A stretch of 64,000 nt of DNA from Whalleya microplaca (Eukaryota > Ascomycota > Sordariomycetes > Xylariales > Xylariaceae), in the NCBI GenBank assembly GCA_022497155.1, contig MU385718.1:744001-808000 (forward strand), given 5' to 3'. This document shows, one piece after another, positions 12,422 through 25,563 of the stretch. A program made the position numbers and the translations under genes. Below the pieces are notes generated by a model. That model saw only the letters and a list, made by a program, of their open reading frames with translations, was not told the DNA's origin and made no database searches. Each line of letters begins with the position of its first letter. Within the stretch, counting starts at the first letter, position 1.

Positions 12422-13408
12422 CCTGGCCTGTAGAAGGCTAGAATCTTTATCACGTATGTGAAGTGGACGATGTGGAAGCTTGGGAAGAGCGACAGTCTAG
12501 GCCCGAGAGAAGAGTATTCGGTTATCAGGTAGAAGAGGCTGAGCTTAGCATCATCAACTACCATCCAGCGATGATCAGATATCTGTATCGGCTAATCCCC
12601 TAGACTAGAACTAAGATCTGGTATCTATATTCGAGGGAAAAGGAATCACGGAAGGTGATAGATAGAGAGGGGATGGTACTACGACACGATGCCGAATAGC
12701 ACGTGTCAGCGATCTTGATACTCTGGGAGGTTCCCTTCGTACTAGGTAGACAGCGTTTCAGGACAGCACAGCGAGTTAAGAGTGATTTGCCTCGTCCTGT
12801 CAACTTCAGTCTTTTCCCCAGACTGGGAGTTTGTACATACATACACATAGCTTCATAGGAATGGAGACTAGCATTCTTACCTGCAATCAATCAATCCATC
12901 CACCATAACGAATAAGTCAGCCCACAACTTACCTTCTATACTCAATCGCAAGTATACATATCACCCACACAGTCAAACTTAAGCCCATATACTGAAAGAG
13001 GGGGGATCCTCATGTATGTATTATAATGGTATCTATTATGCATGTGCTCAACCACCGCCCGCCCGCCCACACGCGAGGAATATACGTATATGCGCGTGTG
13101 TATGAATGCGACATCCGAGTCCTTCTTCGCATCCATCGCATCCATCAATCGCATCTCTAATAAAACGTCGGTTCATTCTATCTATCACGTCATGCCATGC
13201 CATGCCATGTGCGCAACGTACGTCACAGTCGTATCCGTATGCCTCTTGTCTTGCCAACCCATCGTTTTTGATTTGTTTTTTTTTTTTTTTTTGCATTCGC
13301 CCGTCCGATCTAGACATGTACACACTGCCCCAGACAATCCATTAGAAGCCGATGATGATAAAGACAACCTTCCTCGCTCCTAGACCCTAGACACCAGCTA
13401 GATGGTGC
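12422..13408. other. Convergent 3' spacer with simple repeats
   Basis: This is the shared 3' flank of the UCH gene (+) and the phosphatidylserine synthase gene (-). It contains a CATGC tandem array at 13191-13209 and a 17-base T tract at 13276-13292. On the - strand the latter is a poly-A tract about 120 nt after the synthase stop. No gene was seen. Confidence 0.5.
13276..13292. repeat. Poly-T tract (17 bases)
   Basis: An uninterrupted run of 17 T on the + strand lies downstream of the phosphatidylserine synthase stop. It may mark the 3' end region of that transcript or be simple slippage sequence. Confidence 0.8.
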
Positions 13409-14529
13409 CTAGGGCTTCGGCACATGCAGACTCTTGCTGCACATGAGACAGCCGTGGACGAGGAACAGCGCGACGACGGGGTGGACCTCGAGGGCGGAGC
13501 CGGCGAACCAGACACCCAAAGGCACCTGGTCGAGGACCCAGCCCTGCGAGACCCAGTAGGCCATGAGGGCGTCGAGCCCCAGCGTCGTCGGGATCGGCGT
13601 GCCCTCAAAGTACGACGCCTTGCCGCTCGCGTCCTTGGGGATGTTGGCCGCCGTGACGTTGAAGCGCGCCAGCCGCGTCAGCCCGCACAGCACGAAGACG
13701 CTGAGCAGGACGTGGTCGAGGGGCGTTCGCAGCCCGAGGCTGAAGGCTACGCAGGCGGGGGCCAGGCCGAAGGAGATCTGATGATGTTTAGTTAGAATTG
13801 TTGGATTGTTGGATATTGTGGGTGTGGGCCGGTGGGATGCTGGGGAGAAGAAAAGGGGGCGGGGGCGCCTTAGGGTAGGGTAGAAGGGCAAAAGCACGTA
13901 CCAGATCAGCTAACGAGTCTAGCTCCTGTCCCATCATGCTGCTCTTTTTGCGCCATCGCGCGACCCGACCGTCCATGAAATCGAAGAAGAGTCCGAAGGG
14001 GAGGAATGCCAACGCTATGTAAAGGGTATTCTTGTCGGAGGGGTCGCCGAGGCAGTACCGCAGAGAAGAGAAGATGGACATTATTCCGCAGAAACCTGAT
14101 TGACACAACGGATGTTAGTTATTTTATTCGATGAACAGGGTGAGTTTTTGCATATAGATCGTGGCTGTTGCCACCGAGAGTAGTGGTTCTGCTGGCGAGG
14201 AAGCACTCAAACCTCCCGGTTCAACAGCTCAACAACGCCGGGGCACACCGCCTTGCAAAAAGAAAGGGTAACACAAGAAGCCAACCGTACCGTTCAACTC
14301 GGTGATATAATCCGCCATATGGAGTGCCTTCAGTAGGGAGAAGTGTCCGGTTGTCGAGGAAAGGAGGTCCTTCTGTTTGTTATACGCTATAGCACAACCC
14401 CATCGTTAGCATCTTGTTGCCCCAAAGTCTCCCATTCTCCGCAAGAAGAGGTTGCAACATACAAGGCTCTTCCGTCACGGCCAACTTAGGCGCGGCGCCA
14501 TTGCTTGAGGCGCTCGTTCGTTTCGACAT
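13409..14529 (-). CDS. CHO1: CDP-diacylglycerol--serine O-phosphatidyltransferase (phosphatidylserine synthase)
   Basis: Four exons (14529-14463, 14386-14291, 14095-13902, 13777-13409) give 241 residues; introns are 76, 195 and 124 nt. The CDP-alcohol phosphotransferase signature is complete: Asp96-Gly97, Ala100-Arg101, Gly110, Asp114 and Asp118, in the order DGxxARx8GxxxDxxxD. Several hydrophobic segments follow ([16 protein letters not shown] and others), with the conserved [13 protein letters not shown] stretch typical of fungal PS synthase. The enzyme makes phosphatidylserine from CDP-diacylglycerol and serine in the ER membrane and feeds the PE/PC pathway. The protein is a little shorter than yeast Cho1 because the N-terminal cytosolic region is short. 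The first two introns were placed by frame and homology, so the extreme N-terminus is the least certain part. Confidence 0.9.
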
Positions 14530-15010
14530 GGTGCTTTTGTGATAGGGTACGGCCGAGTAGGTGCTCGCTCGTTTCCGTGCTTTTGGTAGAATGTAGAGCT
14601 CTTCGGTATTCTCTATGCCGAATAGGACTGTTGTCTCCTCAATGGGGAGCTCTGATCGTTCACCGAGGCTTCTCTAGAAGAGAAGCAGCTGGCTGATTAT
14701 CGTCGTGAAGCGTCGTCAGGAAAATCGAGGAGAGAAGAGAGCTCCGGAAGCTCGACAAAAGATGCAGTCCGTAGAAAAGTTAGTTGGGCAAGTAAAAAGC
14801 TTGGCAGATGTAATGTAGAAGTTTTACCAAAGAACAAGAACAAACAAGGGCTGCTATTCTGTATGTCAGTTCTCAGGCTAAGTAACTAACAAGATCGACT
14901 TTCAAAGCTTTATCTCCTAGGACCCTGGGGCAGGCGAAAAGGGAAAAGGTGTTTGCTCGGTGACATAATAATATACATAAGGGTAGTCGTTTCTTTCTTT
15001 TTTGGCGCGG

Positions 15011-15030
15011 ACTGGGACTGGGACTGGGAC
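15011..15030. repeat. ACTGGG tandem repeat
   Basis: Three exact ACTGGG units followed by AC, in the spacer upstream of the PS synthase gene. Confidence 0.8.
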
Positions 15031-15641
15031 ATGGAACATGGTCATTAATTGTATGCCGTCATCTGTACACGTCGACTAGGCCGCGTCGGGACAAGCGACC
15101 ACTAGCGCGGGGGAAGGCGGTGACCGGCCTTTTTCTTTTTCGCTGCTGTCTTCCACTTTTTCCTGGTTCTAGATCCAATGGCCGCTGCATTTCCCGGCCA
15201 GCTCAGCCACCCCAGATAGCCGACTATATGTGGCTGTGTTGAATCCGATATATGTACAGGATATGTACTAAGGCTACGTCAGGTCTAGCTATCGAGATCT
15301 ATAACGACCAAGCTAGGAGGTTTACGAATAGAAATAATTAATTCTTATCTGTCCTGCTACAGTGTAACCCCTTAATTTGAATGAATCCAAGCATCAAGCT
15401 CTCTAGTCCTAAAACCTATGGGTTACGTCCTTCGAGAATACATACTATGTAGGTGTATGATATATATTCCAATGGAGAATAATAACGTGACTACCTACTC
15501 TAGGTAGCCAATCACTCACACACCACAGCTTCCGCAACGAGAACCATACAAATATGACAACCCTCTCGCATTGTGCATTACGAGAGAACCGTCATGTGCC
15601 CGGTGCTGCTTGCGTGCGACCTATTTACTTATGTACAGTAC

Positions 15642-15657
15642 AGGTAGGTAGGTAGGT
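15642..15657. repeat. AGGT tandem repeat
   Basis: Four exact AGGT units. This is one instance of the TAGGTA/TACCTA theme that recurs in the spacers of this window. Confidence 0.8.
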
Positions 15658-16419
15658 GGACTTCGGATTCGGGCAGCAACAGCAACACCCACCACATCAT
15701 CTTGTCTTTTTTCTCTCTCCCTCGTCCTCAGTCTATGGGACCGACCGACACCCCTCTGGTTAGCTAGCTAGCTCGACTCGACTGACCTACGTAAAAGTAA
15801 TTAACTCCCTGCTGCTCGCTACAAGGCCACGTCCTAAGCGCGTGCCCACCATGTATGTGTCTGTGTTCATTGGATGTCGAGCTGACACCTGTGCCAATAA
15901 ACCAACCCTTCCCCCCATATCCGCATTTGCCCTCCTCAAACCCTATGTAGAGGCGTGTATGTATGTGTGTATTCCTTAAAAATAGAAGCAGAATTATATC
16001 GGACCCCATTGCGTCCGCGTTGCTTTGCTTTGGTATCCTCGCGATAAAAACAGGCTCCCCCTTTCTTCCCCTTCTTTCTTTGAACGGTATTCCGTTGTCG
16101 TCCCTAATACCACCGCGGGCGACGCCGCAAAAAAAAAAAGAATATGCTGGATGCGAAAATGATAGCTCGGGAGGGAGACTTTGCTGAGAGCCAGAACTTC
16201 ATGCTGGGGAGCCGAATATAATGCCGGAGAAACAAAGGGAATAATGCAGATGTGAGAATTCCGCCCGTCCGTCCAGTATAGCCACACCTAGAGAAGCCAG
16301 CCCCTCTCCCTCGACGAATGAATTAATCCTCCATTTGGGGTCCAACAATAATAATAAGCCTCTTCGCGTGTGTACCAATTCCGTTGATGCTCGCCTGAAA
16401 TATGTTCCGAATGCCTTAT

Positions 16420-18999
16420 TTACCGAGTAATGATTACAGAGAAACCGTCCACCCATGCTGCGCATGATCCGGACACGCCGCAAACCGTGTAACCGCGGGG
16501 TGGAAGAAGAGTATGACTAAAAATGCTGTTAGCAACCTCAAAAGGCACATAAAGGACAAGAAACAACGTACGGAGAGCCACCATTTATGTTTCCGTAGAT
16601 AGGCGATTTCCTCCCCAGACTGGTAAATACTTGGATACCGTCTATCCAGAATCCCGACCGTACAAAGAAGCCGGTAATGTACTCTCCGCGACGAATATCT
16701 GCAAAAGTCAGTAAATGTCACCAATGGGGAGAAGAATGAGGGAACCGACCCATCTCAAAAGTATCGCCACCAGGTTTTCCTCCTCGTTTGCCGAATAACT
16801 GGCTGGACTCGTCATCGTAGAAGAACTCCAGTCCATCCAGAGCGAAGCCATGGTAGAACACGATGCGAGACAGCACCCGCGTCTTCTCCTTGACGCTGGT
16901 GAAGATGAACTCGTGCGGCTCGCTGCCCTCCATCTGCGACGAACCAAGCTTCTCGCTTCGATATGCTGATTGACCAAACGTGGACAGCTTGAGCGAAGAG
17001 CCCTTCGAGCACAGACTGTGGAAGTCGCCTATTTCTAGGTTCCCTCCGCCGCGCGATTTGATACAGACCTTGATCTTCAACCGGCGCTTGTTTTCAGGTA
17101 GTTTTTCTCGCAGCTGCTGCTCCGTAAGATCTAGAATACGTTGTACGTGGCCGTTTTCGAACGGGTACTCGATCCACGTATGACAAAGATCATCGCCCTC
17201 CGGGTAAATCTCTATGAATGAAACCCCCGTAGCTGCCGTTATCACGACGTGTCCGTTCTCCACCGGCCAAGCATGCAAGCTCTCATCGGGGTTTAGGATC
17301 GGATCGTTGGGTAATCTGAAGCACGGATGACTCCGGAAACGCAGACAATCGAGGCGGTGCCAAGTACACTCGTCGTCCTGTGAAACGGGCCCTCCTTTCG
17401 ACTTCGTTCGCGTAGAGTAGGCCTCCCGGGCTAGGAATGATCGATTCAGCCTCACGTAGTCTCTAAGCATCACTCCATTCTCCTGATGCGGGCACCCAAA
17501 AAGATGGCCGGTCTCGTGGAGGTGGGCACCAATGCCAAGATTAGCAGCTTCCCACGAACTTCCCGCCTCGTTGCAGTCGTTGGCCACGAAGTTAGTATCG
17601 GTAGGCGTGCAGTCGCTAAATGCCGGCGCAACCTCGTCGAAGCTGGTAGGGTAGCTTTGTAGACAATGCGATCCGAAAATGGCCAGCTGTAAGTCCCCGG
17701 CATTGCCTCCAAGCGCTGCATGTGCGGTGATCATGTTTGCTTCTTTATCCCAATGAGAGTCCATAAGCAAGACAGAAACATACTGCTTCTGTCCCGGGAG
17801 CGGCTTGAAATAATCTTTAACAGCGTCAGCAGCGATGCCATAAAGGTCACCCTGCTTAGTCGCCTTCTGATTCTGCTGCGCGACATTCAGGTCCCGGATC
17901 TCGGCCAACGTCTTATTGGAGCGAATAACATGGACCCGCGCTTCGGATCGCATCGTGCCCATCTCTCTATCCCGCTGGTTACAGGTACCCGTTGTCCATT
18001 CCTCTTCGAATCTGAACACTCGCCGTCCTAGCTTGTTCCTGTACATTTGTTCGGCCGTAAATGCCTGCCAAAGATAAGCGGTCATCCGGAACTTGCGAAT
18101 AGCTATTTCGAGGCCGTTCCCTTCCCTCTCAACTCGCGCAGGGGAGGCATCGAATAGACCTGGTGAGTCCTTCGCGAGCAATATGGCAAGTTGTAGCGGA
18201 GGTGCATTCATGGGCGGGACCATGTGAACCGTAATATAGGATGAATGGATCGGGTTTGGAGAGCCGCTATTGGCGAGCTTGGGGCTCGAGAAATCGAATC
18301 GCAATTTGTTCGCGCCGGGCATAAGATAAACCAATGCTTTGAACTGCGAGTCGCATACTGGCCAAAAAGTCGGTGGAAATCCATCGTCTAGCCTCGATAC
18401 CGTGATGCTCCCATCGAGAAGATGCTGCGCGTCTCCGATTGCCCCAGTGACCAAGAGAATCTTCTGAGAGACCTATTACGCTTTTAGCATCTGCATGTAT
18501 ATAGTTTATGTGAAACAGAGATCGCGGCCAGAAGTTTATAATGAATTGGGGCCAAGCTCCTCAAGAGCTATAACCGCTTTAGTGGTATAAGCAAGGCATG
18601 GGTTAGAATTGACATAGAAAATAGTCACCATACCCAGGTGTTCTCCCCAATGTTCGAAATACGAGGAGCATATTGCGACACTGGTAATGAAGACTTGCCA
18701 TTCAACATAGGAGAGCCCAAACCGGTCATTCCTGAGACGCTGTATCGGTTGGAGTACGGCTGAGGTGGTGGTCTGGTGTTAGGAACCGGAGGAGGGGCTG
18801 GCAGCTGGTCTTTGAACTGGGTGTTGAGCGCTGGATCTGATTGATTGGTACTGGAGGGAGGTGTAACTGTTCCTGTCGTGGGAGTTGTGTTCTGACTCTG
18901 ATGGTCACTGTTGCTCGACGTATCGGTAGATCGTTCAGTACGGAAGCTAGCTCGCGACCGTCTGCGGAACTCCTTCAAGTTAAGGAATGACGGCGCCAT
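16420..18999 (-). CDS. Zinc metalloprotease with C-terminal jacalin-like domain (yeast YIL108W family)
   Basis: Four exons (18999-18634, 18472-16750, 16698-16572, 16516-16420) give 770 residues, with introns of 161, 51 and 55 nt. The first 115 residues are Ser/Thr/Pro-rich and look disordered. Next comes a conserved block beginning SQKILLVTGAIGD. The zinc site HETGHLFGCPH falls at about residues 441-451 (His441, Glu442, His445, His451), followed by the conserved Met/Asp region. The last 150 residues include GEYITGFFVRSGFWIDGIQ and TVCGVSGSCAAWVDGFSVI, the beta-prism repeats of a jacalin-like lectin fold. This layout matches the uncharacterised fungal metallopeptidases related to YIL108W. No signal peptide is seen, so it is probably intracellular. 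The two small 3' exons were placed by splice signals (one has a GCTAAC branch site) and complete the lectin fold, which supports them. The substrate is unknown. Confidence 0.88.
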
Positions 19000-21900
19000 G
19001 GTGGCCCAACCTCAACAGCAGCTCGCCGGAGACAAATATTACAGAGATAGTCCAATTGGCGCAGACGGATGTTATTAATCGCACAGAGATACGGTCTTTA
19101 TCCAGTCGGGTAGTCCAGTACGGTTCCTCAGGGGTGTTTCAGGAAAAACAAACACAGAACGCCCACATCGAATGTAACGAACGTGGTTAGTTGGCTTATT
19201 CTAAACGAACGAACCCGATCACCTGGATTGAGGATAGAAGAGTTTAGACAACACGATTTAGGAAGTGGGAAGAGTGATTGCGTGGCTCGTGGAGGTGGGT
19301 GGGTTGACGATGGGCGGAGGTGGACTATTAATGATTGAGACAATGATTGGCTACCTATGAAGGCAGGTTAGGTGATTTTAGTGGTATTCCGAGATACTGG
19401 CACTGCAGTTTCCCTGCATTGGGGGTTGCAGAAGCTCGCTGTCAGAAGGGTCTGGTGCTGCTGGGCGTTGAGTGCCTACCTATGCTCTGTGCAAATTTCT
19501 CTACCAAAGTAGGTAGTAATGCACGTTATTAGGTTAGGAGGTACATGTAGTTTCAACGCTGCCACTGACACTGACTGACACTGACACTTGATCCGTTGTG
19601 TCCAGTAACTTAAAGAGATGGCGTGAGACAAGGCAGACTACTGTTGTGGTACAGTTAGACGGGGCCAATTAAGCGTGAATAGGGATTCGAGTTGGCATGT
19701 GTCCGTTGGTGGGATACAAAGGTTGAGATGTCGATTGACAAGCGATGATGACGTCGGCCCTTAATCAATCAACTCGGGCTGACTGGCGGATTTTAGCACC
19801 TGAAATTGATTGTGTAGGCCGGGCGTAGCAGGGGTCAGGGGGGCTGGACTGACCCGTTTGGAAGCTCGAAACTTGGATACGAGAACAATGAGCGACCGGG
19901 CAACAACTGACAATAAAAAGAATCGATATTAGCTGCGGGTATGTGTATAGATAGGTATGCAGTATTGGTGTGTGTATGTATTTAAAACACATATGTATGC
20001 GTTGCATCTAATCGACAGACAACTGGCAGATGATACAGCAATACACGGCAATACGTACGTACTAAGGTTGTAGATATGTAATCTGTACAGTGATGAATAA
20101 GAGATGGTTGGTGTGTTGGATGACAAGGGGCAGCAAGCAAAGTGTTGCCGTGTTTCCTTGATATGACAATGGGATATCAATGGTCGAGGAATCGAGATCC
20201 GCAGAGCACTCTCAAAAACAAGGATAAGTTAGCAGGATCCTTAGAATAGCTAGGCGGCTGGGATCAAGGCAAGTGAATAGATGTGTCTTAAAAAGATTCA
20301 TGGGCAAAGTCCCAAACGCCGCCTCATTGGTATCATGTCATTCGATATCACTGGTTTTGATGTATTACACTGCAGCTTTTGCACTATCGGGACACGCAGT
20401 CAGCCGGTGATAAATTACAGATCACCTGGTTGTGCAAAGATGGAGAGAGATGAATAAGGCTTTGGAGCCAAGTCCTCTGTACGTATGTATGTATGTGCAA
20501 CTACAGATAGTACATGTAACCAGCAAGCACTTAACTACATTCTGTACGTTATACATACGTATGCCGCCTTAAGTGCTATACTAATGTATGTAAAGCAGGC
20601 CCCAGAATAACTCACCACTCCCCTAAGCCTGACAATATGTACTGGCCTTCATACCAAATATCTGCTATATTTGAGGTTACGATGTTGGTCTGCGCTATTT
20701 GTAGATGAGGCGACATAGGCGACTCGATTGTGGCTTTGCTGATAGGTAATTCCTCTAATTACCGACTATGGGGCTTGCTTTGGGAATTTTCGTTCGAAAC
20801 TTAGCTAATAATAGGTCCTACGTAACAAGTCGTATCCCAATCAAGCAGTTAATAAGTTGAAATCCAAGACTCCATCGCAATTGAGGATCCAGACGATCGG
20901 CAGTGGGGATATGGCCTAGTACATACGAACCACGAAGTAAACCCGATCCATTGATAGAGGTGTCTTGGGTGTTTAGGTACATAGGCAAAGCTGCACGCTA
21001 ACAACAATGGGAAAAGACACATATCGATGCTAAAGCTGTGGAGTTCAGTATTCAGCTCACTTCATTTCACTATACATACGTATATGGATTTATATCATAC
21101 ATTCCGTGCGTTCAATATGATCAATTCTCCAACAGATTAGATACATACTTCAAGGCACTTCGAATCTCACGACATAGCTGAACCTGGCTTCATCAATCTC
21201 CGTGAAGCATGTTGTCAACACTGGACTCACTTCCCTTACCACACACTAGAATTTGAGAAAGTTCTTCTATGGGAATCTGCATCCAAGTATGCAATTGCAT
21301 AACTTGAGCCTCGAGTCTGCAAGGACCTGGGACCCGTTATCTGCTTCTTGATTGCTGGCGAAGCTGATTACGCAAGTAAATCAAAATCTCCTAACATTAA
21401 GGAGTTGTGATTTTTAGATGAGGGATGATATCGAACAGGTATCCAAATCATCGGCCGCAAAGCTAAGCTCATCATTGCGCCATATCGTCAATCACAGTAG
21501 TTGTCTCATAGCGGACGAGGCTGAGAAACTATCTCCGTGGAATCTGCTACGTGAAGTAAGTGCGTACTTTGCGAGGCATCATAAGGCCGAAATGATGATA
21601 AGGCTAGATTAGTCTCTCTACCAATTGTAAGATAGAAAGGAAACGAACTGGGTTGATTTCTTCCTTGACACTGGCCTACCATGGATCATATTGGATAGGC
21701 TGGATGGTCAACGCTACTGCACAGTCTGCAGTGAACTTGCATGCGGGTTTGCGATGAAGCCAATCAGTCAAGTTGGAGACAGATCCATCGTTGTGTTCGT
21801 TTTGTGCAGCATAACTCGTATTCTCATGCTCACTACAACCTCAAAGTCAACTCCTCGTGTGTTCGTCTTCTGCAGATATTCAATACGAAGTTATTCTGAT

Positions 21901-23992
21901 GCAGAAATCTCATAGTTGTCTACCATTATGAGGTGTCTCTTGATCCGGGTTCCATTTGAAGTTAGGTGTCCTTGCCGCGCAGTTACTCCTGCAGTGCTAA
22001 CACATATTAAGCTTCACTTCCCCCTAGACAGATTGTCGCTGAGCTGTTTTTGTTATTACTACCTATGTAGGAGAGTGGGCACACATGATAAGGAACAGCA
22101 GATCTTCCGTTTCATAGAAGAAGGGTTACTATGTAGGTAGATATGGAGCTGTTTCCTGCTTAAAGAGCTTGCAGGAGAATGCGAGCGCGGCACGTTCTAA
22201 TAACCTTTAGGTGACATGGGTTTAAATTGGCTGCCATCTCACCTTGGTTTCTGGGTTACGTGACGCAGATTTCACACTCATAAAAAGGATGATTGAAGTT
22301 GGCCAGTAAGAATCTCGAGTACAATGTAGACCCTTCTCCATCCATATCTACTTAAGGGTCTTACACCGCTGCATCCATTCATTGCATTTCGAAATGAAAC
22401 CCGCCTGCCATTACACGTACCCCACGTAAAAGGAGAACGACAAAGGAAGCACCACAGCACACTCAATGTCTCACACCAAGATTGTCAGAAGCTAGAGGAC
22501 TCTACAAGCTAGCTTATACTATATGAGTTCTGAAAGGATAGGATTATCAAGACGTTGAACTTTTAGAGGGGAGTCCTACGGTGCTTCGCTTATCACCAGA
22601 GAAAGGACACTACATACAGAATACTATTGTACGTCTTCGAGATATCTCGACCGATGATGCCGCTGGCGGTGGACTTCGTAGCCGTTTGCCAATCCGAGAC
22701 AAGCAATTGACTAGTCAAATTTGTGTCTCGTCGACATCGAGCGCTCGAGTTCCAACGTCTAGAAACATCCGTGCAAGTATAATAAGAAAAATTTTTGCAA
22801 GGTTTGAAAAAGGTTAAGTTCCCCGACCCTGGACTATTAGAGCTTCTTTTCACGGCAATGCACGATAGGAGTTACCGGTGGACCACATGTGTATTACATA
22901 TCTGTGTCAGTTACAGATTACCTAATTACTTTGTAGCCGGGCTCCATTTCGTCCTTACCGTCTCAGTTATTACTATCAAGTAGTTCTGCGAACTCCTTTT
23001 GACTCTGCGATGCTGTTCAGTCTGGACCTTGAGTCAAATCTCGCCAATGATGCTCAGTTGAGGGAAAAGAAAGGCACAGTAAGCTTGTGGCTGCCGCCGG
23101 CGTAACTGCTGACCTATAAGAATCATGCAACCGCAAACGGAACATTTGACGTGCAGGACTGCAGCTAGCCGAAGTCATTGAAGAAACAATCACAATTGGT
23201 ACGATAGAGATAGAAGAGTCGAATATGAAAGAGCTGAGCGGTTCGAGATTGGGAATCCTAGCTGTTCAGAAGAGACGGGATTGGCTCCTCAGTGCAGCCG
23301 GTAAATTAGTGGTTAGAAATTCTCCCTGTTGGAAGTGCAGTGCGTGCTGTAGTTTGGCCCTACGAGACCTGGATTCCAGCGAGACTAGTGGATAATTACC
23401 AGGGCTTCCCAGGTGAGAGCAGCGAGCTCTCTAAGCAGCCAAGGCCCCAAGCACCAAGGGAGCTGAGCTCGGGCTTAAAAGTGCCAATCTATTGCATCAG
23501 TCCCGGTTGGTTTCCCTGGAGAGGAATGCAGAGACAGCAGTTCCCATCTTAACCCTGACCAGACTAGGTAACACTAGTCGTAGCCCAAGAGACTGTTAGA
23601 TTGTTCCTTGCGTGATCGAAGATCTCCTCTGTCTGAATTCAGTTCACCAATTCAACTTTCACATACCTCACCGTCGTCGTTCCTTTTTTGGGTTGTACAT
23701 GTAGTGTTCATGTTATAGTCTTCAGAAATTCAGATCTTGGATCTCATTAGCAACCAGCCTCCGTCGTGACCTCAGTTACGCAGCACCCAATCGGTAACCG
23801 CTCTATACCTGGGAACCTACTCGATTCCGCCAACGACCCCCTCGCTTACTTACACCAGCAAGCGCCAGGCCACGAACCAGGCCAAATCACCCTCCTTCCA
23901 CACTACACTATCTTTTCCCGATAACCACTCAGCAAAAAACTGGATAGACCCAAAAGAACACCAAACTTTATTCCTGATCCAAGCAAACGAGC
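19000..23992. other. Large 5-kb gene-free spacer
   Basis: This stretch divides the divergent metalloprotease (-) and Whi5/Nrm1-like (+) genes. All open frames are short and none resembles a known protein. It contains scattered TAGGTA/TACCTA and TACGTA motifs (for example near 20055, 20480 and 22065). Extended 5' leaders or non-coding transcripts are possible but cannot be read from sequence. Confidence 0.4.
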
Positions 23993-25144
23993 ATGTCTTC
24001 CCCGTTGAAGAAACAGCCCGAGGCGGTGGCAGATAAAGTTCTCAAGCGAGTGGAAGTGAGCAAGGTATGATAGCAAATTTCATGACATGGAAGGGATTGG
24101 GTCAAGACTAAACGTCGTTTTTCACATTCGCAGATCGCTCGCAGACTCCAGGGTCGTCTGGCTCTCGCACAGTTCAAGGCAAAGCACGGCTGGGAAGACC
24201 TGACACTCGACACCATAGAACCCAAGGTCGAAGAAGAAATTCGAAGACGGCGCATGCACGACGGCGATGTACTATCGGACTCTTCCTCCAGCACCTCGGA
24301 ACTCCCCTACCCATCAAGAGCTCTTATGAGCTCACCGCTGAAGGCAGGACCTATCTTTTCAGACGCAATTGGGTCCAGCAACGGCAGTTCGGGTCACCGC
24401 AAACGTACATACACAGCTTCATTTGATATGCCCATGTCGAGCCCGACCAAGCGATTCCGCACCTCGCCCACCGCACACAAATCTTTCAACCCTAATAACA
24501 ACTCCTGGAGAGGTCACCGCCAGCTCATACAGTCTTCTCCTATAAAGCCGAGAAGACAGCAGCACTTTACAACGTCCAATGGCCCGGACGTCTCCTTTTT
24601 TCAGGGTTCCCGCCGCCCCTCAGTGGATCTCGCTTCACTAAATTTTGCGGCCCCCTCGGATGAAGATGATGACCTCCTGCCTGCGCACTCGTTCCAGGTA
24701 GACTACACCCGGTCATCACCTCCTCGGACACCGCCTATGCGCAACAAAGGTACGAATCGTCGGGGCAAAAACAAAGATGCATCGAATGGGCACAAGTCAG
24801 GCGAACAAGATGCAGATCTACTACTCTATCTAGCCGCATCGCCCTCTCCTGCCGTGCCTTCGACCAAGACCCGGATGGAGCCCCCGTCTACGCCACCTCC
24901 GCGCAAAGAGCTCGCATTGCCATCTTCTATGATGACCACACCCGGAGGGGGCAACCTCTTCCCCACCACCCCCGGCCAGCCCTTCGACTTCTCGGATTTC
25001 GTCAACATTACACCCAGCCCGGCCCAGAAGCCTTGGAAGACTCCACTGTCACTCTCTACGACTAAGACGCCCACGGCTCGGACTCCTCGGAGCGTTACCA
25101 GGCGACGGTTAACGTTTGACGAGCCCTTGCCCGGCTTGAGTTGA
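23993..25144 (+). CDS. Whi5/Nrm1-type G1/S transcriptional repressor
   Basis: Exons 23993-24064 and 24134-25144 around a 69-nt intron give 360 residues. The intron removal joins EVSK to IARRLQGRLALAQFKAKHGW, reconstituting the short conserved Whi5/Nrm1 motif (the GTB motif) that binds SBF/MBF complexes, near residues 22-60. The remainder is low-complexity and rich in S/T-P sites (SPTKR, SPPRTPP, TPPPRK, TPTARTP), as expected for a CDK-phosphorylated repressor of G1/S genes. A DLLLYLAASPSPA segment near residue 280 is another conserved-looking patch. The distinction between Whi5 and Nrm1 is not possible here, since filamentous fungi usually keep one member. The start is the only ATG giving the conserved motif through a clean splice. 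Confidence 0.8.
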
Positions 25145-25540
25145 GCTGGTGCCGGAGACTGGGAATTCTAAGACGTAATAATAATCAGACGGCCTACACC
25201 TTCACCCTCCTTAAGTTCTCATATTTTTCAGTGTGCACTTGCACGTGATTACCAATACCCGGCTACTGCCATGATATACTATTACTTATGGTTGCGTCCG
25301 TACATATTCATTCATTGTACAATGAGAAGGACACCACGACGTCGAGATCAACCATACGGGGAAGTAGGGAGTCTACCGGTTATGGCGTTCTACTGTTTCC
25401 ACACATTACACATCACACATCACACAACACCTTCCCCTCAGGCCTACCTACGCTTGGAAACCCCTCCGTATGGCTTGTGTTTTATTTTTGTTTTCTGAAT
25501 GACTGCCACCATGTTGTGTTTTACTGCAACGACTTACTGT

Positions 25541-25563
25541 ATGGATGGATGGATGGATGGATG
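25541..25563. repeat. ATGG microsatellite
   Basis: Five exact ATGG units plus ATG in the 3' flank of the Whi5/Nrm1-like gene. Confidence 0.85.

Larger units (their letters stand above)
14530..16419. other. Spacer between PS synthase promoter and metalloprotease 3' end
   Basis: This 1.9-kb spacer holds the promoter of the phosphatidylserine synthase gene and the 3' flank of the metalloprotease gene. It is rich in short tandem repeats: ACTGGG x3 at 15011-15028, AGGT x4 at 15642-15657, TAGC x3 at 15761-15772 and an 11-base A run at 16129-16139. No supported gene. Confidence 0.45.
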
